Notes under the pieces: model-generated
The model's input: only the letters and a program-made list of their open reading frames with translations
Told to the model about the DNA's origin: nothing
Database searches by the model: none
Part shown: positions 1 to 7,900 of the stretch, piece by piece
Position numbering within the stretch: position 1 is the stretch's first letter
Layout: the number at the start of each line of letters is the position of its first letter
Translations under genes and position numbers: made by a program
Assembly: GCA_003647385.1 (NCBI GenBank)
Contig: QMMT01000063.1
Span: forward strand, 1 to 8,153
Length of the DNA stretch: 8,153 nucleotides
Direction of reading: 5' to 3'
Source: Deltaproteobacteria bacterium
GTDB taxonomy: Bacteria > Desulfobacterota > Desulfobacteria > Desulfobacterales > Desulfobacteraceae

Positions 1-1
1 A

Positions 2-934
2 GCGGATTGGGGGCAGGGAGGCAGTTGCGGTTATGAAGACAAAAAGTTTCTTCATCACAATTCCTATATCCTGGCTGATAAAAAAGAAGCCTGGGTCCTG
101 GAAACAAGCGGACCCTTCTGGGCGGCTTTAAAAATTAAAGATATTTATTCCATCAGCAATGGATTGACGATTGGAGAAGAATTTGACCAGAGCCATCCTG
201 GATTGATTGATAATGCCAGACAAAAGGGATGGTTAAAAAAAGGCCGGACGTTTCATTTTGCCAACTGTTATTCTGATTGGCTTTTTACTACGTTTTCAGC
301 TTCCGGATACCGACGGAATTGTTCATATAATTTGCTGAAAAGTCAAATAAAAAAAATGGATGTTCCTTGTGCCGTTAACATGTTAAGAAGCCATAAACTA
401 AAAGATTATAACCCAGCTTCTCATCTTTTACAGGACTCGGTTTGTGCCCATGCAGGCAATGGGTTGACCCGAAATTCCAGTACAACTGGATCTTTGGTTG
501 TTCACCTGGCAGCAAATACCAGTACTTTCTGGGCGACAGGTACAGCCGGACCCTGTACAGGTGTTTTTAAACCCATATGGATGGAGCAGGAAGTACTGCC
601 GGATTTAGGACCAGTCCCAAACGGAACGTATAATCAAAAAACACTCTGGTGGCAGCATGAAAAACTGCATCGCAGTGTTTTAAACGATTACTCAAGACTT
701 TCACTCTATCAGGAAGACAGGAATCAAATGGAAGCATCCTTTATGGAAAAAGCATCCAACCTTAAAGAAAAAAATACCATTGAAATAACCAGACAAGCCT
801 TTGCTCAATCCCGTAGTGCAACTGAAGACTGGATAAAGCGCCTTGAATCCCATCCGGCTAAAAGAACCTTAAATCCAATATTTAACCATTATTGGCAAAA
901 GCAGAACAAAAAAGCAGGATTGAAATTGGCATAA
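2..934 (+). CDS. Secernin-like peptidase, family C69 (partial, 5' end outside window)
   Basis: The reading frame is already open at base 2 and ends at TAA 932-934, so 310 C-terminal residues are visible. An in-frame TTG at 164 is not the real start, because conserved secernin sequence runs through it (ISNGLTIGEEFD at visible residues 51-62). Family hallmarks are GGSCGYEDKKFLHHNSYIL near the left edge, EAWVLETSGPFWAA (29-42), the SVCAHAG...STTGSLV block and GTAGPCTGVFKP, followed by LWWQHEKLHR. Secernins and related dipeptidases are N-terminal-nucleophile hydrolases. Their catalytic cysteine lies near the mature N-terminus, which falls left of the window, so activity cannot be judged here. Full-length relatives are about 400 residues, so roughly 100 are missing. 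No membrane segment is seen in the visible part. Physiological substrates of bacterial secernins are poorly known; amide or dipeptide hydrolysis is the family-level expectation. The next gene lies 106 bp downstream on the same strand. Confidence 0.78.
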   Translation, partial: ADWGQGGSCGYEDKKFLHHNSYILADKKEAWVLETSGPFWAALKIKDIYSISNGLTIGEEFDQSHPGLIDNARQKGWLKKGRTFHFANCYSDWLFTTFSASGYRRNCSYNLLKSQIKKMDVPCAVNMLRSHKLKDYNPASHLLQDSVCAHAGNGLTRNSSTTGSLVVHLAANTSTFWATGTAGPCTGVFKPIWMEQEVLPDLGPVPNGTYNQKTLWWQHEKLHRSVLNDYSRLSLYQEDRNQMEASFMEKASNLKEKNTIEITRQAFAQSRSATEDWIKRLESHPAKRTLNPIFNHYWQKQNKKAGLKLA

Positions 935-1040
935 GCAGGTGTTGTTGAAAAAAATTGGGTTCTTCATGTTTTAACCTACACCTATACATTAGATGGAAAG
1001 AAGAATTAACACTCAATAATTAGAATGGTAAGGAGGACTT
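935..1040 (+). other. Intergenic spacer upstream of pncA
   Basis: This 106-bp AT-rich gap separates the secernin-like gene from pncA. A short inverted repeat AGGTGT (937-942) / ACACCT (978-983) with an inner GGTT/AACC (958-961/973-976) is present. Its loops are long and asymmetric and no T-run follows, so it is not a convincing terminator. A TTGAAA at 945-950 lacks a good -10 at 16-18 bp, so no promoter is called. Whether pncA is co-transcribed with the upstream gene cannot be decided from the sequence. Confidence 0.4.
1029..1036 (+). promoter_or_regulatory. Ribosome binding site of pncA
   Basis: TAAGGAGG is a near-perfect Shine-Dalgarno sequence, 4 nt before the ATG at 1041. It fixes the start codon of the nicotinamidase gene and is the strongest ribosome binding site in the window. 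Confidence 0.85.
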
Positions 1041-1685
1041 ATGGGTATTTCAATTATTGATCAAACCGGGGTGATTGTTGTGGATATGCAGGGGGATTTT
1101 ACGCTTTTAAAAAAAGGTTCTCTTGCTGTTCAGGATACGGATCAGTCATATGTGGACAAGGTTCATACTGTTACAAAGCAATTAAAAAGCAAAGGATATA
1201 AAATTTTTGCCACCCAGGATTTTCATCCTCAAAATCATATCTCTTTTTATACCAGTCATAATGACAAAGCGCCTTATGATACCATTGAGATAGAGGATCG
1301 AGTTCAGATTCTCTGGCCGCCTCATTGTGTCCAGGGATCTGACAATGCTGATATCCTCATTGATAGCAACCTGTTTTCCGGCATTGTTCAAAAAGGCATG
1401 GATCCAAAATATGATTCCTATTCAGGTTTTTTCGATGACGGCGGTATAAATACCGGGCTGGAGGAACTTCTTAAATCCTTTCAAATAAATACCCTTATAA
1501 TATTTGGCCTTGCCACGGATTATTGCGTTAAAGCAACAGCTATGGATGCGGTTCAACTGGGGTTTAATGTGATTCTGATCGAATCACTTTGCAAGGGCGT
1601 TGCAGAGGATACTACTCTGTCAGCCTTAAAAGAAATGAAATCGGTCGGTATTAAGATAATTCCATCAATTTCAGATGCTCTCTAA
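1041..1685 (+). CDS. pncA: Nicotinamidase (isochorismatase-fold cysteine hydrolase)
   Basis: This enzyme is predicted to hydrolyse nicotinamide to nicotinate plus ammonia, feeding the cytoplasmic Preiss-Handler NAD salvage route. The 214-residue length is typical. The catalytic triad is visible: D15 in VVDMQGDF, K118 in VQKGMDP and nucleophile C162 in ATDYCVKA. The metal-binding set is also present: D60, H62 and H66 in TQDFHPQNHISF, and H95 in the WPPHCVQG motif that is diagnostic of PncA within the isochorismatase superfamily. The cis-peptide-type GLATDY segment precedes the cysteine. There is no signal peptide or membrane segment. The start is fixed by a strong SD 4 nt upstream. The gene converges on the lyase gene with 21 bp between stop codons. 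Other amidases of this superfamily (pyrazinamidase is the same enzyme) are the main alternatives, but the full ligand set and the WPPHC motif make nicotinamidase the best call. Confidence 0.88.
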   Translation: MGISIIDQTGVIVVDMQGDFTLLKKGSLAVQDTDQSYVDKVHTVTKQLKSKGYKIFATQDFHPQNHISFYTSHNDKAPYDTIEIEDRVQILWPPHCVQGSDNADILIDSNLFSGIVQKGMDPKYDSYSGFFDDGGINTGLEELLKSFQINTLIIFGLATDYCVKATAMDAVQLGFNVILIESLCKGVAEDTTLSALKEMKSVGIKIIPSISDAL

Positions 1686-1706
1686 GATGCCTTCCATGAC
1701 GTTTAT

Positions 1707-3200
1707 TTATACCTTGTAATACGTATCCAGGTATTTTTTTAAGATATCACTGACAATTCCCCTGGCAGGAAGAGTTGCTGCCATCCCGTATACGGGAGCC
1801 ATTCCATTTTTTGTATCCACCGTTGTTTTAACGATTTCCACCGCCTGTTTCAGGTCTTCAACAAATCTTTCACTAACCCCTTCCCGGGTATGCCGCAAGG
1901 TTATGGCAATATGAATACAGGAGGGTTTGTGCAGGCCGTTAAGGCTCCAGCCTTTTTGGGCCATTTCATCCATCACCCTGTAAATGTTAAGCGCTTTTGC
2001 ACCAAAGGCAATCACCCACAGGGGTTTGCCAAGAATATGCAGTTCCGGGATATCATTAATCCCTTTTTTGATTTTATTTGCAGTGTCCATTATTTTTTGG
2101 GTGGCCTCAAGATATCCTTTTTCACCAATGGAGAGCATTGATGCCCAGCAGGCAGCACTCAACGCTCCGGGTCTGCTGCCGGCAAATGTAGGAGAAAAAT
2201 AAAGACCGCCGGGCCAGTCCGTGACCGTATAGTACTGGAAATGCCGGAGTTCTTCGCCGCGATACATGACCACAGAGGTGCCTTTGGCGGCATATCCGTA
2301 TTTATGGGTATCAGCTGACATGGAGGTGACACCTTTGAGCCTGAAATCAAACAGCGGCACATTAAATCCCAGTTTTTCCGCAAATGGCAGCACAAATCCG
2401 CCCAGGCATGCGTCTGTATGAAAGCCGATATTATGTTCCAAAGCAATGGCTGACATCTCCTCTATGGGATCAACGGTACCATGAGGAAAGGACGGGGCAG
2501 AGCCTGCAATAGCAATAGTGTTTTTATTGACAGCCTTTTTTACTGAATCGATATCTGCTTGAAAATGTTCATTGACCGGAATATGTTTCATTTTGATATT
2601 AAAATATTGACAGGCCTTGTCAAAGGCGGCATGGGCCGTTACTGGCACGATGAGTTCCGGTTTTTTTATATTTCGTTTAACCTTCGCAAAATCCCGGTAG
2701 GTTTTCATGGCAAGAAGTATACTCTCTGTTCCGCCGGAGGTCACTGTACCACAGATGGTGTCATCGGTTTTTTTTGATGACAGCATGGCAGCCGTCATTT
2801 CAATGATTTCCGCTTCATACTTGGCAGCACTGGGCCACAGATCCGAATGCAGAGGATTGCTTTGGGAGGTTATGGCATAAACCTTGTTCAAAAATTCAAT
2901 ATGCTCCTGATTGCCGTGATAGACTGCTCCTGAGACATAGCCCTCCTTCCATTTGTCTTCCTCCATAGTGTTCATTTCAAGGATCTGGTCAATGATGTCA
3001 TCTCTTTTAAGCGGCGTTTGAGGAAGGTGGGTGTGGGATTGAAAACGGTCTTTATACGGTTTTAAAGAGGTTTCGAGATCTTTCATAAATCCATTGATCT
3101 CGTTGTCTATTCTGTTTCTCACATAGGGTATTTTTTTTAAGTGCTTTTCAAAAAAACATGCAAGCTTTTGGGGGATGAGATTCAATACTTTATCTATCAT
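1707..3200 (-). CDS. Sphingosine-1-phosphate lyase-like PLP-dependent enzyme
   Basis: This is a 497-residue fold-type I PLP enzyme of the group II decarboxylase/S1P-lyase family. S1P lyases split a phosphorylated 2-amino-3-hydroxy chain by retro-aldol cleavage into an aldehyde and phosphoethanolamine. Visible motifs are SGAVYHGNQEH (90-100), SNPLHSDLWPS (114-124), the PLP-phosphate loop CGTVTSGGTES (150-160), the ring-stacking H190 in VTAHAAFDKA, the pyridine-binding D263 in HTDACLGG, the Schiff-base lysine K300 in SADTHKYG, and YFSPTFAGSRPG (334-345). The last is typical of S1P lyases and not of glutamate or tyrosine decarboxylases. The length fits soluble bacterial S1P lyases (about 500 residues). 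The N-terminus (KKIPYVRNRIDNEI, 22-35) resembles the region following the membrane anchor in eukaryotic enzymes, but no membrane helix is present. The start lies 2 nt after the kinase stop. The nearest purine-rich match (AAAAGG) is about 14 nt upstream, so translational coupling is likely. The true substrate is unknown. Confidence 0.82.
   Translation of the reverse strand: MIDKVLNLIPQKLACFFEKHLKKIPYVRNRIDNEINGFMKDLETSLKPYKDRFQSHTHLPQTPLKRDDIIDQILEMNTMEEDKWKEGYVSGAVYHGNQEHIEFLNKVYAITSQSNPLHSDLWPSAAKYEAEIIEMTAAMLSSKKTDDTICGTVTSGGTESILLAMKTYRDFAKVKRNIKKPELIVPVTAHAAFDKACQYFNIKMKHIPVNEHFQADIDSVKKAVNKNTIAIAGSAPSFPHGTVDPIEEMSAIALEHNIGFHTDACLGGFVLPFAEKLGFNVPLFDFRLKGVTSMSADTHKYGYAAKGTSVVMYRGEELRHFQYYTVTDWPGGLYFSPTFAGSRPGALSAACWASMLSIGEKGYLEATQKIMDTANKIKKGINDIPELHILGKPLWVIAFGAKALNIYRVMDEMAQKGWSLNGLHKPSCIHIAITLRHTREGVSERFVEDLKQAVEIVKTTVDTKNGMAPVYGMAATLPARGIVSDILKKYLDTYYKV
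1709..1740 (+). terminator. Possible weak intrinsic terminator of pncA
   Basis: An inverted repeat ATACCT (1709-1714) / AGGTAT (1729-1734) is followed directly by a T-run to 1740. The loop contains the palindrome ATACGTAT (1719-1726). The stem is only 6 bp and AT-rich, and the element lies inside the 3' coding end of the convergent lyase gene, so it may be coincidental. It is placed correctly, 24 nt after the pncA stop. No equivalent T-run is seen for the leftward operon. Confidence 0.3.
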
Positions 3201-3202
3201 TT

Positions 3203-4783
3203 TTATTTGTTTAACCTTTTGTATATGGTTTTATTCTTTTTATAAATAACCTGGTATTGTTTAAATAATTTTTTATAGATTTTGCGGTTTTCGGGGTTGG
3301 GTTTGAAAATAGAGTCATATTCAGTTTTTTCAGGGATGTCATCAAATTTGATAACCCCAAGAGCAACAGAGGCAAGAAGCCCTGCTCCTCTTACATTTGC
3401 CTGGATGGGATCTTTAACTCTTCTGATGGTTCTGTTCATAATATCGGCATGAATCTGGCACCAGAGATCGGATTTGGCGCCACCGCCGATGATGTTGATT
3501 GTTTTCATCTTTTTTTTAATGAGTTTTTCAACATATTTGAGCAGCCATTTGGCATTAAAGGCCACGCCTTCAAATACCGCCCGAACCATATGAGCCCTTG
3601 TTGTATTTAAAGACATGTTATAAAATCCGGATCTTACATGGCTGTCATCAACAGGAGATCTCTCACCATTCAGCCAGGGAGTGAATATAAGATTGTCACA
3701 TCCGGGACGGATTCCTGCCGCCATGGTATTAAATATGTTATGAACATCTTTGACCTTTTTTATTTCAGGTGTTAGCTCATCTTTTGGATAAATGATGTTG
3801 TCCCTTAAAAAATTTAAGGCTTCCCCTGCAATATCCTGCTCATTGACCAGAAGGTATTTTCCCGGAATGGCAGAAGGAAGGGCTCCCATATTATGAAAAA
3901 GGTCTGTCTTTTTATAGGGAAGATGGCATAAAAGCCACCCGGAAGTCCCCACATAAAGATGCCCTGCAAAATCATCTATTGCACCGGAACCAATGGCGGC
4001 CGAATGGATGTCAGGTGTCCCCATGACCACCCGGGTGGATTCATTAAGACCCAGTTCCCGGGCAATTTCTTTTTTCACAGGACCGATGATATCAGTGGCT
4101 CGCTTTAAATCAGGCAGTTTTCCCTTTGAAATACCCGCCATTTTTATCAGGTTATCGTGATAGCAGATATTGTTGATATCCCTGTTATCAGTCACCCAGT
4201 GCAGGGTGATGGATTCATTGGAGGCAAAAAATTTACCCGTCAGTTTCAGGTTTAAAAAATCCTTTGGCTCCAGGAATTTATAGGTATCTTTATAAATTTG
4301 CGGTAATACGTTTTTAATATAAAGGATATGGGCTATTGGGTCTTTACCGGATCTTAAGGGGATACCGCCTGTTAGCTTCAGCCATTTATAGAGTTTTGAA
4401 ATACCATACCCTTCAATTTTAATCAGTCCACTGGTGATTTTTTTGACATGCGCGGCCCCTCTTGCATCCATCCAGGTGATGGCATTCATCAAATGATTCC
4501 CACTCTTGTCCACTGCCACAGTCCCGGACCACTGGCTTGTGCAGCAGATGGCGATGATATCGTCTATTGGGACAAGATTTCTGGATAAAAGTCTTTTGGC
4601 AGCCGTGACAATGGCATTCCACCAGTCATCCGGGTCCTCTTCAACCCCGCCGTTGCCTAAAAAGAGGGTGTCTGTTTTTTCAAATTCATATTCGAGAACA
4701 TCTCCAAGTACTGAAACAAGGGCAACTTTTGGGCCGGAAGTACCCAGATCAATGGCAAGAACAACTTTTGCATCCAAAGACAA
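3203..4783 (-). CDS. FGGY-family carbohydrate kinase (xylulokinase-like)
   Basis: This 526-residue ATP-dependent sugar/polyol kinase of the ASKHA fold is expected to be cytoplasmic. Seen in order: the phosphate-1 loop AIDLGTSGPKV (10-20, D12), the substrate-side segment CTSQWSGT (81-88), TWMDARGA (103-110), the catalytic-base motif GTPDIHSAAIGSG (255-267, D258), the phosphate-2 motif VGTSGW (278-283), PWLNGERSP (369-377) and the adenosine loop GGGAKSDLWCQIHADIMN (433-450). Length and domain order are complete, so the enzyme is probably active. The base motif differs from the GGGDN-A form of classical xylulokinases, which suggests a separate subfamily with another substrate, so no symbol is given. 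The start is TTG at 4783, with GGAGG 4 nt upstream. A second TTG two codons later (4777) would have the same SD at about 10 nt and is equally possible. No in-frame ATG is available near there. This is the first gene of an operon with the S1P-lyase-like gene 2 nt downstream. Confidence 0.85.
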   Translation of the reverse strand: MSLDAKVVLAIDLGTSGPKVALVSVLGDVLEYEFEKTDTLFLGNGGVEEDPDDWWNAIVTAAKRLLSRNLVPIDDIIAICCTSQWSGTVAVDKSGNHLMNAITWMDARGAAHVKKITSGLIKIEGYGISKLYKWLKLTGGIPLRSGKDPIAHILYIKNVLPQIYKDTYKFLEPKDFLNLKLTGKFFASNESITLHWVTDNRDINNICYHDNLIKMAGISKGKLPDLKRATDIIGPVKKEIARELGLNESTRVVMGTPDIHSAAIGSGAIDDFAGHLYVGTSGWLLCHLPYKKTDLFHNMGALPSAIPGKYLLVNEQDIAGEALNFLRDNIIYPKDELTPEIKKVKDVHNIFNTMAAGIRPGCDNLIFTPWLNGERSPVDDSHVRSGFYNMSLNTTRAHMVRAVFEGVAFNAKWLLKYVEKLIKKKMKTINIIGGGAKSDLWCQIHADIMNRTIRRVKDPIQANVRGAGLLASVALGVIKFDDIPEKTEYDSIFKPNPENRKIYKKLFKQYQVIYKKNKTIYKRLNK

Positions 4784-4786
4784 TAT

Positions 4787-4793
4787 CCCTCCC
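4787..4793 (-). promoter_or_regulatory. Ribosome binding site of the FGGY kinase (TTG start)
   Basis: On the minus strand GGGAGGG (4793 down to 4787) precedes TTG 4783-4781 by 3 nt (4 nt counting from the GGAGG core) and TTG 4777-4775 by about 9-10 nt. The SD supports a non-ATG start but leaves a two-codon ambiguity. Confidence 0.65.
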
Positions 4794-4819
4794 TTTGAGA
4801 AGTTTTGAGTATTTGTATG

Positions 4820-4831
4820 TAATCATGATTA
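4820..4831. promoter_or_regulatory. Perfect 12-bp palindrome, candidate operator
   Basis: TAATCATGATTA is a perfect inverted repeat in the divergent intergenic region. It overlaps the TATAAT of the leftward operon and lies about 75 bp upstream of the rightward -35. A dimeric regulator bound here would occlude the leftward -10 and start region. No regulator gene is present in the window, so its identity is unknown. Confidence 0.4.
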
Positions 4832-4833
4832 TA
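4828..4833 (-). promoter_or_regulatory. Candidate -10 box (TATAAT) of the kinase-lyase operon
   Basis: The minus strand reads a perfect TATAAT from 4833 to 4828, about 45 nt before the TTG start. That would give a leader of roughly 37 nt. No good -35 is found at 16-18 bp. TTGGCA (4866-4861) is a 5/6 match but is 27 bp away. The promoter may therefore need an activator. The hexamer overlaps the palindrome at 4820-4831. Confidence 0.45.
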
Positions 4834-4907
4834 AGAAATAAACAAGTTTTAGCTTTTGCTTGCCAAGAGGGAACGGACAAGAAATATTTCAAACCGCATA
4901 AAGATCA

Positions 4908-4935
4908 TTGAAAATACTTATCAAAGTGGTAAAAT
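4908..4935 (+). promoter_or_regulatory. Sigma70-type promoter of the large ATP-grasp gene
   Basis: The -35 TTGAAA (4908-4913, 5/6) and -10 TAAAAT (4930-4935, 5/6) are separated by 16 bp. Transcription would start near 4942 and leave a leader of about 49 nt. An imperfect inverted repeat TTATCA-AAG-TGGTAA (4918-4932) lies between and over the -10 and could be an operator. A second candidate, TTGAAT (4944-4949) with TATAAA (4968-4973, 18-bp spacer), would start transcription within or beside the ribosome binding site and is less likely. Confidence 0.5.
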
Positions 4936-4978
4936 ATTAAATTTTGAATAAAGCAGTTGAATTCTGGTATAAATAAAG

Positions 4979-4984
4979 AAAGGA
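4979..4984 (+). promoter_or_regulatory. Ribosome binding site deciding the GTG start at 4991
   Basis: AAAGGA lies 6 nt before GTG 4991. An in-frame TAA at 4970-4972 closes the frame upstream and no ATG occurs between that stop and the GTG. The next in-frame ATG is at 5108, with no comparable SD. GTG is therefore the start. Confidence 0.75.
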
Positions 4985-4990
4985 TACTTT

Positions 4991-7900
4991 GTGAAATCCA
5001 CAGCCCTTGAGATTAATTTATCCGACACGCTGGTTGATGTTGTCATTGATTCAAAATATCAGGTTTTCCTTGATATTGTTTCATCCTATGTCGGGATCAA
5101 AAACCGGATGAATATTTTTCTAAAGGAATTGTCACACCCCTATAAAAACTGGGAATTTATTGTCAGTGAAACCCGGCACTTTTCTCTTCAATATTTTTAT
5201 TTGTACAAGCCGCATCCGGAAGGTATTAAAGCTTTGACGCTTTTTGTTGATATTTTTTTGGCATCTTTTGAGTCAGATTGTGCATCAAAGGTAAAATCAA
5301 GTGCGGCAGATAATTTAATGTTGTTTTTACAGCATATTGTCAAAGAATCTGATCAGGAACTTGATAAGTTTTTACCGGTTATTGAAAAGGCAGTCTTAAA
5401 GATTGAGTCCTATGAAGACCCGGCATTTTATTATTTTGTCAGGTCTTATTACCAGCCGGATAAACTGGCAAAAAATCTGGTAGACTGCCTTAAGGGAAAT
5501 GAGGCGATTTTTAAATCATTAAACCGGCTTCTGGCAAAATTTTATGATTATTCATTTGAATACTGGCTGAAACAAGAGGACCCGGTCGTCTGGATCAGCC
5601 GGAGTATTGATGTAAATCAACTGGATAAAGGCGTACAGAATATATTAAAAGAGGTCTCCCATAACAGCATATTAAAATGGCAGAAAAACCTTGAAATGAT
5701 TCTCCAGACGATGGATGAAAAATCGCACAATGCCACCCGGGAATTGATACTTCTTGTCGGCTATCAGGAGTTTGTCTCTGAGGTTTGGGCGGTACCTCAA
5801 AAGATAACAGCAACAAAAGGCAATGATACCAAAGACCTCCATCTTAAACTGACTTTTCTTTTTTATATTATTCATATACCGGGACTCTCTACTATTCATG
5901 TTCAAGCTCTGCGGGAGATTAACACGACCCTTACCCATCTGATTGGTGATAAAGATTTTAAAGAGGATATGTATATCGTCAATCAGACATTTTCGCTGCT
6001 CAAAGAGCATAAAGGTAAATATCCTGAAACTGTTCTGGACTGTATTCATAAAATCGGAGATGCGGTTTACAAGACATCAAAAATTGAACTGATCAACCAT
6101 TTTATAGATCGGGCAGTGGATCATGGGTTTCAATTTCCAATGATCAAGGGGACCGGAGATGACTGGCAGATTAAAAGCAACTTAGCCCATGTGAAAAATA
6201 TTCGGGTATTTATGGACTTGATCGGGCAGCACCCCAAAAAGTCGAGAAGGCTTTTGTCTGCATTAATTATATCTCTGTCCATCGGCGGCGTTTTTATCAA
6301 GGATACGGATCTGTTTCCAAGAGATATTACAAAATTTTTAAATTCAGATATTGAACCGGTTTTTAATCTGGTAAAACAATTATCCCGTCTGTTACCGGCT
6401 TTTTTTAACGAAATCGGTGCCGAAGGGCATCTCAGGGATATTTCCACCCGCCTGGATGAGGCCTGCCTGAGAAAAGACAGGCTTATTCACTTTTTGAGAA
6501 AACAATGTCATGTTGAAAGCTCAAGCAGGATCGTGGATTTTATCCAGGAAGTGATTCTTTTCTGGAAGACCGGGGACAAAAAAAAGCTTGAGCTTTACGT
6601 CCCTCCCTCCATTTTTCAGGAGATTGATGCGTCAGGACCATTTATTGACGGACCAAAAATTATTCTCAATACGCTTGAATCAAAGGATATGTCACTTCCA
6701 AAAGACTATCTGATCTATACGGAAGAGGCGATTTTTAATTTGATTAATGAAGTTGAGGGGGTTGCGGATCTTGATCGGTCAAGGGTAAAAATGATTTTTG
6801 GGTTTTACAGGCTCTTAAACCAGAAATACCGAATCGATAATTTGGAATTTAAAAAATATCTGTCTACCTTTAATTCTGAATACCTGCCGGATACCAAAAA
6901 GCTTGTTTCAGCACTGGAAGAAAAAAATATAGAAGATAAAATTCTCTCTCTTCTGGCCTATATGAAAGAGTTAAAAGGAATTATTCTTTCGGACAGAATC
7001 TATGAAGCCAATGAGGCGATTTATTATAAACGCCATTTTGCCGTTGATATTCCATCCATGTACGGCAGTTACAATGAAGCAAAATTTGATGCGTTAGGCT
7101 TGACCCTTAGAGTTGAAAGCATCCTGAATGTGCTCTTCGAAGAACTGATCAACGGCATTGATCTTCAAGTGATCACAAAGGCCACGTTTAAACGGATTTA
7201 CGGTATATTCGACCTGTTTAAAACTGCATTTGAACTGGATGGAATCGCGTCCAACCAGCTGGATGTTCAAATGGATTTTTTAAAATTTTCTGTGGATATC
7301 AGAACCTGTACATTTACCCAGTATCTGGATATTTTTAAGGGGTTTACAAGGGCGGTTGCCGATATCATCAATGATCATTTCAATAACATTCATTCCAGCA
7401 ATCTGTTTCAGATTGAATCCAGGATTGGAAAGGACCAGATTTTTAAAAAATATCTGCCCAACGGGTCCAAAAAACAAAAAGCAAAGATAGATCAGCGGGT
7501 GGCGGAAATATTTTTCAGAGATCGTATTGCAACTTCTTTAGGTCTTCAGCAGATGGATGTCTTCCTGAATAGAATTTTGCACACCCTGTTTCAGCAGTCG
7601 GAAAAGCTATCGCAAATTCATTTAAGCCGTTTATTAAATTATGACCCCAAATGTGCGGTCATTGAAGTTGGCAGCCCTGATCCCATCAGTAATAATATTA
7701 TATTCCTGGGTAATAAAGGATTAAACCTGATCAAATTAAAGCAAATCGGTGTGGCTGTCCCGGATGGTTTTATCATTACCACCGAAGTCTATAAATGCCG
7801 TGAAATAATTAATCACTATAAACCGGCAAACATCAATTTTAAACGATATGTGGCAAAAATGGTGGCCAATCTTGAAAAGCGGACTCAAAAACGTTTTGGA

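Noticed and set aside
164..934. Secernin-like gene starting at the in-frame TTG 164
   Set aside because: The frame is open to the left edge and conserved secernin motifs lie upstream of and across this TTG, so the gene starts outside the window.
937..983. Inverted repeat AGGTGT/ACACCT after the secernin-like gene as a terminator
   Set aside because: The loop is about 35 nt with only a weak inner stem, and no T-run follows.
4848..4870. Possible sigma54 promoter on the minus strand (TTGGCA ... GC)
   Set aside because: The GG and GC elements are separated by 9 bp rather than 10, and the -12 element is poor.
4506..4911. Plus-strand ORFs 4506-4808 and 4729-4911 and the minus-strand ORF 4657-4845 at the kinase 5' end
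   Set aside because: They overlap the well-supported kinase N-terminus in other frames. No protein similarity is seen.
5595..6447. Three minus-strand ORFs (5595-5816, 5672-6049, 6130-6447) opposite the large plus-strand gene
   Set aside because: They lie antisense within the continuous 1054-codon frame, overlap one another, show no recognisable family and have implausible compositions. They are shadows.
5501..6738. Exact 14-bp direct repeat GAGGCGATTTTTAA (5501-5514 and 6725-6738) in the large gene
   Set aside because: It encodes similar EAIF peptides, but the flanks do not align into a longer repeat. It is probably chance in AT-rich coding sequence.
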